In this document: positions 1 to 11,100 of the stretch, in pieces
Layout: the number at the start of each line of letters is the position of its first letter
How positions within the stretch are numbered: position 1 is the first letter of the stretch
NCBI GenBank assembly: GCA_009192285.1
Contig: CM018603.1
Coordinates: 6,011,613-6,075,612 of the forward strand
Reading direction: 5' to 3'
DNA length: 64,000 nucleotides
Origin: Morchella semilibera
Taxonomy: Eukaryota > Ascomycota > Pezizomycetes > Pezizales > Morchellaceae
Made by a program: the position numbers and the translations under genes
Notes under the pieces: generated by a model
The model's database searches: none
Told to the model about the DNA's origin: nothing
The model's input: only the letters and a program-made list of their open reading frames with translations

Positions 1-979
1 TGGGGTCTTTCCCAATTATGGTCATACCCTTTCCGGGCCCAACAGCAACGATATCAACGTCCACAAGACCGGCCTCCTCATACCAACGTTTTATATCCTC
101 CTCAGAAAATCCGTTATGGGTTACTGTGTGATGTCCTGAAAAAAACTGCTTGTCCGACTCGAGAGGCTGTTGACCTTGGTGATTTTCATGTGTAAGATGT
201 TCCTGCTGATCGCTGTGTTTGTGTTGGTGGTGATGGTGATGGTGAGATAGTACTACAGGTTCATGTGTTCTGTGGTCGATAATCAACAGGACACCAGTTT
301 CTTTTTTGAGGCGCTCGACTACACGTTTGATAGCGAGCGGAACATTGCTCATATGATGGAACGCCAGAGTGCTGAGAACAACGTCAAAATCATTATAATC
401 AGGGTCTGACAACACTGGGTCGAGCTCATCGGCGCATAGGTTGGCAACAATAGCGCGCATCTCTTTTTTTGGTATTCCTTGGTCTTGGACCTGTGGGGAA
501 TCAGTTTCACGTCCAGAATTCATCCAAAACAACCCAACCCAAATAGGAGGTGTGTTACCGATTGATTAAACTGCTGTACCATACCCTCAGAGAGGTCCAT
601 ACCAATGAGCTGCTTTGTGTATGGGGCGAGAATCTTTACGGGCCGCCAGTGTTAGCTATGGAGTTTTTTTATCACCTGCATGTTTAGATATTCATACCTT
701 TGAGATTAGCCCAGTCCCGCAACCGTAATCTAGCATACGAGTGCTATCCTCATCCCAAGCTACTCCAGACCATTCCTTGTGTTTCAAGACCGCGTCTGCA
801 ACAGTCTCTATAACCTTCTGATGTGAGGCATATTGGTTGTAGTTTGCCGCAACTTCACTAGAAATCGGTTATAGATGAGTTAGCTTACAGGCGATACGAT
901 ATTATTCGGGTAGGCATGATTACTTGAAGAACTTTCTGTTCTCTTCCGTAATGTCTTTAACAGTGCTAGAAGATGCCAT
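1..979 (-). CDS. SAM-dependent class I methyltransferase, C-terminus cut by window edge
   Basis: Predicted small-molecule or protein methyltransferase using S-adenosylmethionine; the substrate cannot be told. Exons on the minus strand: 979-924, 857-698, 633-559 and 490-1, with GT-AG introns of 55-70 nt. The start at 979 (MASSSTVKDITEEN) is the first ATG and leads in phase into the second exon. Motif I of the Rossmann-fold methyltransferases is clear (LDYGCGTGLIS, end of exon 2), followed by an acidic strand-2 motif (LIGMDLSEGMV, exon 3) and a strand-4/5 region (DFDVVLSTLAFHHM). An unusual insert with a run of six His and many further His and Gln follows strand 5, encoded near 150-245. The C-terminal part resembles methyltransferase type 11/12 ends (GFSEEDIKRWYEEAGL). 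The gene runs off position 1, so the stop is not seen. Family assignment is firm; function is unknown. Confidence 0.85.
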
Positions 980-2040
980 TGTCGAGGGAGATGGAGTTTG
1001 AGGCGGGTATTTTATAAGTATTGTGATTGGGTGTAGTATTCAAGTGTTGCGATGGTTCGGATGTTGCTTGGTCTCCAATGGTGTGGAAATCTCCCTTTTA
1101 TATCAATGTAGCTCCATGAGAGCTATTAATTTTTCACACACATTATTGGTGGCCTATAATTTCTGATCCTAGTAAGACCTCAGCTCTCTGCCTGCGCAAG
1201 TCTCTACTCGACTCTAACATTCATATGTGTTCAGAAGGTGTGCGTACAAAAATTCCGGGGCCCGACTTATCCGCAATTGATATCGCAGAACCTTGGTGGG
1301 TCGATGGATGTTACTGTGCTCGTACGGGACCTCCTACCAGCCTGCGCCAAGACGTCGTGCATGGTTTTCGGGGTTCCGTGTCAAAGACAAAGTGTTTATC
1401 GACCAGAGACTCCGGAACCCGAACAGCTCTTATCCTTAGGGGAGTCGTTCATGGTATTTACTAGGTATCCACAAACCAAGCATTTATGGGCCAAGACACA
1501 TGTAGCTGAAGTTTCAGTTATGTATCGTTTTAAGAGGCTTACATTGGAATGCGCGTATACTTTACTGTATACTTTTCAAGGTCATCCTTTATTTTATAAA
1601 GCGGCGCCATCCGGCAAGTGATCGAAAAGTGAGTCTTAATGGTTTTACCTGCTCCCTTCTGGTTATGCGCACCTGTAGGTGGGGTTTCGCGACAGATTGA
1701 GGCCATCTCCTTAATTATAGCTACATGTGTGGCAAGTGCCCTCCGGGCCACTGTCACCACACGTCGCTCAAGTAGAAGTCAAGCCCATTAATTTAAATGA
1801 GCATAAATAAGATCGATAATATCACAGTATCGGAGCTGGAGTACCAATATTAATCATCACAAAGAAAAGGCCGGGTAATGGTGACCCTTAAGAATGCGGG
1901 GTCTTGGCAAATAGTGGGGTTGGTTGGTCTTGTATGAAATTGAGGGGCAGTTTTTTAAAATCATCCCCGCTAAAAGACACGCCAGGCCTCAAGCTCATCT
2001 GCATATCATTAAGGTTATTTGCAGCGAAATTGCCTCAATC
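980..2040. other. Intergenic region between divergent genes
   Basis: Shared upstream region of the methyltransferase (minus) and the leucyl-tRNA synthetase (plus). Short open frames near 1225-1620 have no recognisable domain, biased composition or splice context, and I do not call them genes. No repeats or RNA genes were seen. Confidence 0.6.
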
Positions 2041-5000
2041 ATGGCGTCTATTGATGCTACAGACCCCTCTAACGCCTCAAAGGCCACCCTGAAGCTTGAG
2101 AACGTGAGTGTTTTCTATTCAGTGGCTGACTCACTGTTCCCAACTCTTCCAGCTAAACTATTTGTCCGCTTGTAGACAGAGAAAAGAGATACCCTCATCG
2201 CCATCGAGAAGAAATACCAAGCTCAGTGGGCCGAACAACATATTTTCGAAACTGACCCACCAACGTTGGAGGAGGACCCTGCGTATGATGGAGAGACCCT
2301 CCGTAAGAGCCACCCAAAGTTTTTCGGGTGCATGGCCTACCCGTACATGAACGGAAATCTCCACGCAGGACACTCGTTCTCGTTGAGTAAGATTGAGTTT
2401 CAGACCGGATATGCAAGAATGACAGGGAAAAGGGCTTTGTTCCCTCTTGGTTTCCATTGCACGGGAATGCCGATCAAGGCTTGTGCTGACAAGCTCACAC
2501 GGTTCGCTTTATAAAAACTCTTATACCTCCTGTAGCTTCACGAATGGTATGCTAATGAGACTCATGAACTAGTGAGGTTGAGCTGTTTGGCCAGAACTTT
2601 GAGGATGTACCGGAGGAGGAGAACGATGAGCCGGCTCCCCCGACAAGTGCTGCTGCACCTAAGGATGATGTGACGAAATTTGCGGCTAAGAAAGGTAAAG
2701 CTGCAGCAAAGGCTGTTAAGCTCCGGTACCAATTCCAGATTATGCTTGCGCTAGGAATTCCCCGTGAAGAGATCCACAAGTTTGCCGACTCCTCATACTG
2801 GCTCACCTATTTCCCCCCTATCTGCCGTCGTGACTGCACAGCTCTTGGTCTCCGTATTGACTGGCGCCGCTCCTTTATCACGACCGACGCCAACCCCTAC
2901 TATGACGCTTTCGTCCGCTGGCAGATGAACCGTCTGAAAGAGCTTGGGAAGATCAAATTCGGAGAGCGCTACACAATCTACTCACCAAAGGATGGACAGC
3001 CTTGTATGGACCATGACAGAAGTGATGGTGAGGGTGTTGGTGCCCAGGAATACACGGCTATCAAGATCAAGGTCTTGGAATGGGCAGAGGAGGGTAAGAA
3101 GGCTGTGGAGGGGAAGCTACCAAAGGGCGCGGAAGTTCACCTGGTAGCCGCCACACTGAGACCGGAGACGATGTAGGTCGCTTTTTTCTTCCAATGATTC
3201 CAAAGTGCGCACCTTCTAACAATGCGGCAGGTACGGGCAAACGTGTTGTTTTGTTGGCCCCAAGATCTCTTATGGTGTTTACCAGGTTTCACCCACTGAG
3301 TTCTACGTTTGTACCGAGCGCGCTGCCAGGAACATGGCTTTCCAGGGCATCTTCCCCGAACGTGGTGTTTACAAATCCGTCGCCGCAGTTCTTGGATCAG
3401 CTCTCGTTGGGTCACTTGTGTATGCTCCTCTCTCTGTCCACACAGCTGGTGTCCGCGTTCTTCCTATGGAGACGGTTCTTGCCACCAAGGGAACTGGTGT
3501 GGTTACCTGCGTACCATCAGATTCACCAGACGACTATGCAACCGTCACAGATCTTGCCAAGAAGGCCGAATACTATGGAATCAAGAAGGAGTGGGCTGAA
3601 CTTGAAATCGTCCCTCTCATCAACACCCCATCATACGGAAACCTGACCGCCGAGTTTTTGGTGAAGAAGTTGAAGATCAACTCCCCAAAAGATTCCAAAC
3701 CATTGGCAGAGGCTAAGGAGTTGGCGTACAAGGAGGGTTTCTACCAGGGAACCATGCTTATTGGTGAATTCAAGGGCGAGAAGGTAGAGGCCGCAAAGCC
3801 TAAGGTCCGGGAGATCCTCTTGAAGAAAAAAGAAGCTTTCGTTTACAGCGAGCCTGAGGGCCATGTCCTGTCCCGCTCCGGAGACACTTGTGTTGTTGCC
3901 CTCTGCGATCAGTGGTACCTTGACTACGGAGAGACGAACTGGAGGAAGCAGGCCGAAGGTTTGGTCGGGGAGAAGCTCAAGACCTATCATGAGGAGACTA
4001 AGCACGGTTTCCAAGCAAACCTTGCATGGCTGAACCAGTGGGCTTGTGCCAGATCTTATGGGCTTGGAAGCAAACTGCCATGGGACCCTCAATTCCTTGT
4101 CGAGAGTTTATCTGATTCAACCATCTACATGGCCTACTACACAATTGCGCACTATCTGCACAGTTCCATTGATGGTAAAGTCCCTGGTCTTGCCGGAATC
4201 ACGGCTGAGCAGATGACTGATGAGGTGTTTGATTATATCTTCACTCGCTGTGAGCTCAGTCCGGAGGCTATCGCATCCACCGGTATCAAAGAGGAGTGGC
4301 TCAAGAAGATGCGCCGAGAGTTCGAGTACTTCTACCCCCTTGACGTCCGTGTCTCTGGAAAGGATCTCATTCAAAACCATCTCACTTTCTTTTTGTACAT
4401 CCACATTGCACTTTTCCCGCCGCAGCACTGGCCTCAGGGTGTCAGGGCGAACGGGCATCTTATGCTTAACGGAGAAAAGATGAGCAAGCACACTGGAAAC
4501 TTCTTGACGCTAGAGGAGACGGTGAAGAAGTTTGGTGCTGATGCTGCGAGAATCGCCCTCTCTGACGCCGGGTGATGGTGTTGAGGACGCAAACTTCGAA
4601 GAGAAAGTTGCATCAACGTCTGTTCTTAGACTGTAAGTTTTCAGGATATGATAACTTCTGTGATTTTCACTCATATGTATTTAGGTATACCTTGAAGGAA
4701 TGGTGTGAGGATATGGTGAAGGCTGCTGAGGCTGGAAAGCTGAGGAGTGGACCTAAGGATAATTTCTGGGATAGGGTGTTTGAGAACGAAATGAATGAGC
4801 TTACCCAGGCTACAAGGGAAAACTACGAGTCGTAAGTTTAATCCGTTCTTCAGGTCATGGCCCATTGTGAGTGGTTCTAATTTGTTATTAGGACGTCTTA
4901 TAAGCTTGCGCTCAAGACCGGATTCTACGACTTCCAGTCTGCGCGTGACACTTACCGTGAGGCTACCATCGCTATCGGAATGCACAAAGACCTGGTTCTC

Positions 5001-5737
5001 GACTTTATCAAACGCCAAGCCCTGATGATCAACCCAATCGCTCCCCACTGGGCCGAATACATCTGGCAGGAATTGCTGAAACAGGTGAGCCGAATCCAGC
5101 CATTGTATGCAAGCTCAGGTAGATTTTCCCCTTTTTCCTGACACCGTTCGTTCCCAACAGCCCACCACCGTCCAGAACGAGCTCTTCCCCCAGCTCTCCG
5201 CTCCCATCTCCCTCGAACTCACCGCCGCACGCAACTACGTACACACAATCTCCACCAACATCACCTCCACAGAAGCCGCGCAAATGAAAAAGAAAGCCAA
5301 GGGCAAAGGCACCGCCTATGACCCTCAGCAGCCTAAGAAACTCACTATCTACGTGGCGCTCACCTACCCTACCTGGCAGAACAAGTACATTGACCTTGTA
5401 CGCGAGGCCTTTGACGACGTAATCGCTCACCGTCAACGACAAGGAGCTCAATCCTAAGATCCAGAAGCTCGGCGAGATGAAGAAGGCTATGCCGTTTGTG
5501 CAGACGCTTAAGCGGCGCTTGCAAACCGAGCCGCACATGACAGTGTTTGATCGGAAGCTGGTGTTTGATGAGGTCAACACGTTGGAGCAGGTGCTACCGA
5601 CGTTGAAGAAGAATACTGGGTGTAGGGAGGTGGTCATTAAGGTAGTGAATGAGGAGAGTAGGGAGGGTTTGTCGCAGATTGCAGAGAATGCGGAGCCGGG
5701 GAACCCAAAGTTTGAGTTTGAGAATGTTGCGGCTTAG
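2041..5737 (+). CDS. Cytosolic leucyl-tRNA synthetase (two apparent +1 frameshifts)
   Basis: Charges tRNA-Leu with leucine in the cytosol. Exons 2041-2103, 2176-2501, 2573-3172, 3231-4632, 4685-4831, 4892-5084 and 5161-5737, all with GT-AG introns. The spliced length is 3308 nt, i.e. 1102 codons plus two extra bases, which fits the usual size of about 1,100 residues. Class Ia signatures: HIGH-type HAGH ([13 protein letters not shown], near 2341), the Thr-rich editing motif TLRPET (near 3155), the editing-domain segment [15 protein letters not shown] (near 3490) and the KMSKS-type motif, here KMSKH (near 4480). The reading frame breaks twice: an extra G in 4570-4572 ([14 protein letters not shown] resumes one base later) and an extra base around 5419-5430 ([17 protein letters not shown] resumes one base later). 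Both are +1 and no nonsense substitution accompanies them, so sequence error is likelier than pseudogenisation. Confidence 0.95.
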
Positions 5738-6432
5738 AGGGTGAATACTTCCAATAGGCACCATTACTAAATAGAGTAAGAAAAAATCTATTGATGTTCC
5801 TAAGTATTAGTTTTGTGGTTCCTTAGCTCAATTTAAATTATAAGAAACGTAAAAGAGCTTACGGCAGCGTGTTTGGGCAACCAGCTAATACGGTTTACTA
5901 AGTCAGTTTGTTCACCGGCACATAAGAAATGGCCAAAATCCAGTCCATGTTCTCATAAACCGTCGTAACAATACAGGATTATATGGTCTTATGCAGTGAA
6001 GGTGCTGTAGTGACGAGCATACGCATATCCTCCTGTGTAGACTCGGAAGCAATAACATGACCCCAACAATCATTGACATTTGGGCAGCCGAGTGATGGAC
6101 TGTGATGTTACCCTGCCTTTGTGCCAGTTGCCGCCAAGACTTCTGTGAGTAGTCAACACAAAGACAAAAAAAAACACGCGCCAACAACGCGATATCACGA
6201 ACTATCAAAATTCACATTCTCGTCCTCGTCCTCATCCTCACCCTCATCGCTGCCGCCATCACCATCATATATAATAACGATAACCACAAGCATCTCATCA
6301 CGTCTCTCCCAATCAGTTGGTTAGGCCTCACCTCACAATACTGGAATAGTAAACACACACAGAGACAGACACAGACACACACACACACACACCCCTCACC
6401 CCAACTCCCACTCAAAAGACCAAGGCCACACG
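5738..6432. other. Intergenic region with a CA-rich stretch
   Basis: Separates two genes on the same strand. It holds the LeuRS 3' flank and the Nup53 promoter and 5' leader. A CA/AC dinucleotide stretch lies at about 6354-6392 just before the Nup53 start. No open frame with domain support was seen. Confidence 0.6.
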
Positions 6433-8156
6433 ATGGACTACACAAACGCCACGAACCCCTTCGTAGCCTCCAGTGCCGCCTTCAGCTATGGCAACACCAC
6501 CATGTTCGGCGCCTCGACCGGCTCCGCCACTGGGGAGGACCTCAACAAGTCCAAGCGCTTCAACAATTGGCACACCCGCCAGAACATCACCACCCCGCAG
6601 GACTACCCGCTGTTTGCGAACCAGCCCGCGCCCTTCTCGTTCATACCAGCCAACCCGCAGGTCCAGACGGCGGCCACACCGTATATCCAGAAGATTATGG
6701 GGCAGCAGCCGGGGGGCGAGCAGAGGAATTTGATGGTAAGTGCCATCTCGTTTTTTTCGTTTTTGTTTCTTCGTTTTAGGAGGGAATTGGCGGAGTAGAG
6801 GCGGGAAAGTAGGTTATGCGGCGGTGTGCTATTGGGGAGGAGTGGAAAAGTTTGCGCGGGTGAATGAGCGCGGGAGTGTGGTGGTCTAGTGGTAATGAGA
6901 TATGCTGGGCCATACTTCCCGCGCCCCTAATTTATATATCTATATCTATATTGTAATTCAAGATTTCTAACATATGACGATATGTAGGATGCGGATGAAC
7001 CTCTCGAAAGCCGGAGAAAGGCGGCGTATGTTATCCCACAATTTAGAGTTTTGTTTTTTATATATATATATATATATATGCCGGCGTACTGACCCTCCAC
7101 CAGGCTAAAAAAGAACGTCGCAAACTCCCCGCCCAACTCCCCCTGCAACAACTGGCCTAAATCCATGTTTGGCTCCCGGCCGTGAGTGTCCCAACCCCTC
7201 TCTTTTCTTTTTTTCTTGCAGTCCCCAAATACTTACAGCTTAGACCAAGTCGCACGCGCAACCGCACCTCCTCCACCTCGGACGAAGCCCCCCCGCACAG
7301 TACCGACACCAATGTGCCCCCCCTCCTCTCCATCTACGACACCCTCACCTATGACCCCGCGCCCTCCGAGAAGCCCTCCGAGTCCATATTCACTCCCACC
7401 CAAGTGCACGTTGCCAACTTCGCTGAGGACCGATTTCCGGAGCTCGTCCGCTCCCTCCGCCGCTACTACGGTCCCATCCTCGAGCCATACTCTGCCCTCC
7501 CCTCCGCGGAGAACAAGTTCCACGACCCGGAAATCATCCCCCGCGACCAGCTCGACTTCAAAACGCTAAAGATGATCCAGCCACTCGCAGGCAAAGAGGG
7601 TGGGCCAGGCTCTTGGGTCCGCATCACGTTCCGCGACCGCGAGGCGGCCGAGCGTGCTGTGTCTGGTTCGGATCGCGGCGAGCTCGTCATTGGTGGACGA
7701 ACCATCATTATCACGATGTGGAAGGACGAGGCGGCCACAAATGACGTGCCCCTGCCATTCACAGGGACACAAATAGACATTGACATGCCGCCTGCGCCGC
7801 CTCTTCCGCCGCTACGGAAGAACAGTATACCTACACCGCCGTCGCCGCGCCTTGTACGGAAGACGCCAAGCGGGGGGTTCGAGGAGCCCAGTGCGGCGGG
7901 GAACGGCGGGGAGGGCGTGATATACTCGGAGTTTATGCCCGGGGCCCGCGTCGTGGTGCCGAAGCCAGTGGAGTTCGCGAGGTCGGAGGGGTGGTTTGGC
8001 GGGTGGATGAACTCGCTGGTGAGTGCGCCGCGGACGGTGGTCGGTGCTGGGAGCGGTGCTGGTGGTGGGAGCGCGGGGGCTGGGGGGAATGGGTGGGGGG
8101 TTGTCAGCATGTATAGGTATGTCATGGATGACTTGGTGGGGATGAAGAGGCTCTAG
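6433..8156 (+). CDS. Nup53/Nup35-type nucleoporin (RRM/MPPN domain)
   Basis: Structural nucleoporin of the inner ring of the nuclear pore. Exons 6433-6735, 6988-7025, 7104-7181 and 7244-8156 join in phase to 443 residues. The N-terminus is Asn/Ser/Phe-rich and disordered. A conserved-looking linker (NNWPKSMFGSR) sits at the end of exon 3. An atypical RRM (Nup35-type) is read from about 7400 to 7720: QVHVANFAEDRFPELVRSL at its start and GSWVRITFRDREAAERAV, then GELVIGGRTIIITMWKD, at its end. The C-terminus carries an aromatic stretch (GWFGGWMNSL), as expected of the membrane-binding amphipathic end in this family, then a Gly-rich tail. The last acceptor was placed at 7243 (CTTAG) rather than at the earlier polypyrimidine AG at 7221, because only the later site keeps the RRM frame open. 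Family certain, exon 4 boundary probable. Confidence 0.85.
6868..6924 (+). other. tRNA-like remnant inside Nup53 intron 1
   Basis: GCGCGGGA at 6868-6875 is perfectly complementary to TCCCGCGC at 6917-6924, like an 8-bp acceptor stem. Between them lies TGGTCTAGTGG, a good match to the tRNA internal A box. There is no B box (GGTTCGANTC) and the span is only 57 nt, so it cannot be an intact tRNA. It may be a deleted tRNA pseudogene or part of a tRNA-derived retroelement; chance is not excluded. Confidence 0.35.
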
Positions 8157-11100
8157 GGATGGGCTTGTTGGTGATTATGGAGGCGGCCTTTTGTGTAATT
8201 AATTTAGATGCCCTTTTCTTTTACTTTCTCTTCTCTTCCTAGGATAATGATGGAGTTTATTGTTTTTCTTCATGTGTCGTTCTACTTTTATTTTATATAT
8301 CAAACCATAGCCTCCCCCCTCCCCCCCCCTTCCGTCCCTGTTCAATTGACGGTTTACCACTCTTATTCTTATTACTACATCTATCCTTATTATTATCTAT
8401 AGACCACGATCTCAGCGCGACCCTATCAAGTATAACTACTCCGATATCTCCTCCGTAAATGGGTCCGGCAATATCGACACTGGCATGAACAATAATATCG
8501 ATACGGACACTAAGACCCTACCTCATACTTAACCCAACAGGTCATAGCCGGGAGGCCGCATGATGCAATTAATAAAAAAAAAATACCCCAGCAGTTGGTC
8601 CTAACCCTAACCCTGACTTCAAACCAGAGTTCGTGAGAACATTTCGGTAGGGTTTGTTGTAGGCATATGTGTAGCCACTTAGTATGCTCCGTTACCTGGC
8701 TCCGTGTATATTTTGCGGAGAAGTTGATTCGATTCCATTTTACGTTTAAACGGCTAAATGGTAATCATGGCACGCAAACAACCGCCAGTTATCACTTCTT
8801 AATTAAATGCTCAACTATAGCACTCGTATAACCTGGTTTCGGATTCGTCTTAACGTATTTTTGGTTAGAGTGACTGGCATTGTGCAAGTATATATATGTA
8901 TATGGCTTTCGATTTACCCAGTATTAGAGTGTGCCTGGTAAAGGGCCAAGAAAGCAATCCGACGACTATGATAGATCTACATACAATCAAAAGGTAACAA
9001 CAAGCGCAGGGGGCTGGCTCACATGGATTATTTGTATGAGAGAACGGCGCCACTCCATACAAACTATCTTTGCCCTGAGCAACTGCATTTTCTGGTTCTT
9101 ATGCTGGTAAGCGTGTAGTGCCCCGATCAGAGATCAGATCTGGTCCACATTACACTAGTCTCCAATTTCAGGATAGGCACCTTATTGAACTAATAGACGG
9201 ATGGGTGCGGAAATATGCAGCAGGTAATCTGAGGAGTAATTCAAGTAGTTGAGGTCTGAGATGGGAACACAGGTGCAAGGTGCGGACAAAGCGCTCTGCT
9301 CATGTGATGGGTCCCTAGTTCATTCCCCATATCTGTCTGTATTTTTCTTTTCTTTTTATAATGAGCTCAGATCTTCGGTTTTGATAGATATGCCTCTTTC
9401 TGGCTTAATCTTAATCTGTGACCCAAAGGTTTCCAGATCACTAAAACCTGTGAGGTTCGGCCAGAGAGCTAAATAGCCATGTGCCTCCCAGTGGCACTGA
9501 AATTTGACCTCTCACATGGTATAGATTGATAAAGATGTTTTTCTCGATCAACAAGCACAATAGGCTAATGGGGCTGAATGCTGTAATACATCAATGAGTA
9601 ATTGGGTGTCGATCCCTTGGGCCAAAAGGTCACGAATGCATAACTGTAATTATTCAAAACTCCTTGAATCTCCACATCGTCAGTGCCGGCGGTTAGTAAT
9701 TGAAATGATCTGATAGGATCTACTCACATGCCTCGAGAAGGTACGGGGGGGGAGGTCTCAAACTAAAGGCACAAGCTGTCTCATGTTTATCATATATCAG
9801 CACGACCTCCGACGTATGCACGATGTGAATCGCGATTGGCCCCATCAAGGCCGAGCGGTGAGGGCTCGAAAGAGAATGACGAAAGGGGCCCAGATCCGTT
9901 CTGGTAGGTACCAGATGGGCCATGCCATGATGATGATGATGGATAGAAAGCCCTACGTGTACTTTTGAAGTTTTTTAACACCGATGATTACGTCTGCGGC
10001 AGATGGTTTATGCGGAGGGGAGGGAGGGTTCAGCCATAGATTTGGTCCGAGTGTCGGACAATCAATCAGTACAAGTGTGCTCATTGGTACTAATAAGCCT
10101 CTCCCGTAGGTGGCCGGGTGATCGGAGAGAGCCGACATTATGCAGCTTCGGCGACGCCTTCAGGTGGGTAACGGCCCGAGCCGATAAGCCATCGTTTCGA
10201 AACATCGTCGTTGCTCTGCGGGTGCTCATTTCTTGTCCTCAGTATAGTGTCTCACTGAGGATTCATTAACTTCATATTTGAGAAGATGGGCCAAGAGAAG
10301 AAGAAGTGTCTTAAACCAAACCCTCAGGGAGAGAGGGGGGGGGAGGGTGGAAAAAAATTCATCTCAAGATCTGGCCATCGAGAATTCACGAATCCTCTGC
10401 AGACAATCTCCAATGGGTCTTAACAGACATGATGGTTCCACGTAGCAACATCCAATAATACTGTTTACATTCGCCCCGCTATCCCAGCCCCCGACAAAGG
10501 GGACGATCGGGGATTAATTCACAAATTCGTATCTTTCCCCAATATGATAGGTCCTGTAACACGATAGATCAGGGAGAGAGAGTTAAATTTCCTGAGGATT
10601 CTGACATGATCATGTTCTGTTTCGGTAAACGGGAGCTCCCCCGGTGACCAATAGATCTAGGAAATAAGCACAGCAACCTGAGTAGATACGGGGGCTCCCT
10701 TATTATGTCAGATTCTTGAAAAATTACCAGGCGTCTGAGAAGTACATGTAGGGTCAGGAAGTGAAACCCAGTAAACATATTGTGCGTAGTACCCTCCCGA
10801 GCAAAATTCTTTCTTGTGAGGGAGGGGGGTAGCTCATGCCTACCCCAGAACAAACAAACAAACCTGCTTTTTAAGCTCACATGTAACTTGGTATTTTTTT
10901 TTCCTTGGGAGGGCTAGGAGCTAAGTAGTACTACGGGGGTAGGGGTAAGTCTCCAGAACTACGGCCATGGTTGCAACAGGCCATAGTTCTGGAGACTTAC
11001 CCCTACACCCGTAGTACATGTACCTTTGAGTATTCTGTAGTAGGACCTAAGAAAAGTGCACCTAATGCACTATCGAATATCCAAGGAGTCAAAGATACTC

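Noticed and set aside
1225-1621. Overlapping open frames upstream of LeuRS
   Set aside because: No domain, no splice context and composition as expected by chance; they lie in a divergent promoter region.
4570-4580. Programmed +1 frameshifting at the TGA in LeuRS (GGG-TGA-T)
   Set aside because: A skip at the stop would work here, but the other shift sites have no common slippery sequence or stop, and in the Zn2Cys6 gene a skip at the stop would lose an essential Cys.
5419-5443. 25-nt GT-AG intron in LeuRS
   Set aside because: It restores the frame but is much shorter than any other intron here (minimum 42) and removes conserved-looking residues.
8601-8617. Telomere-like CCCTAA doublet
   Set aside because: Only two repeats, with single-copy sequence on both sides; single GGGTTAGGG-like matches elsewhere are also isolated. 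Not a telomere.
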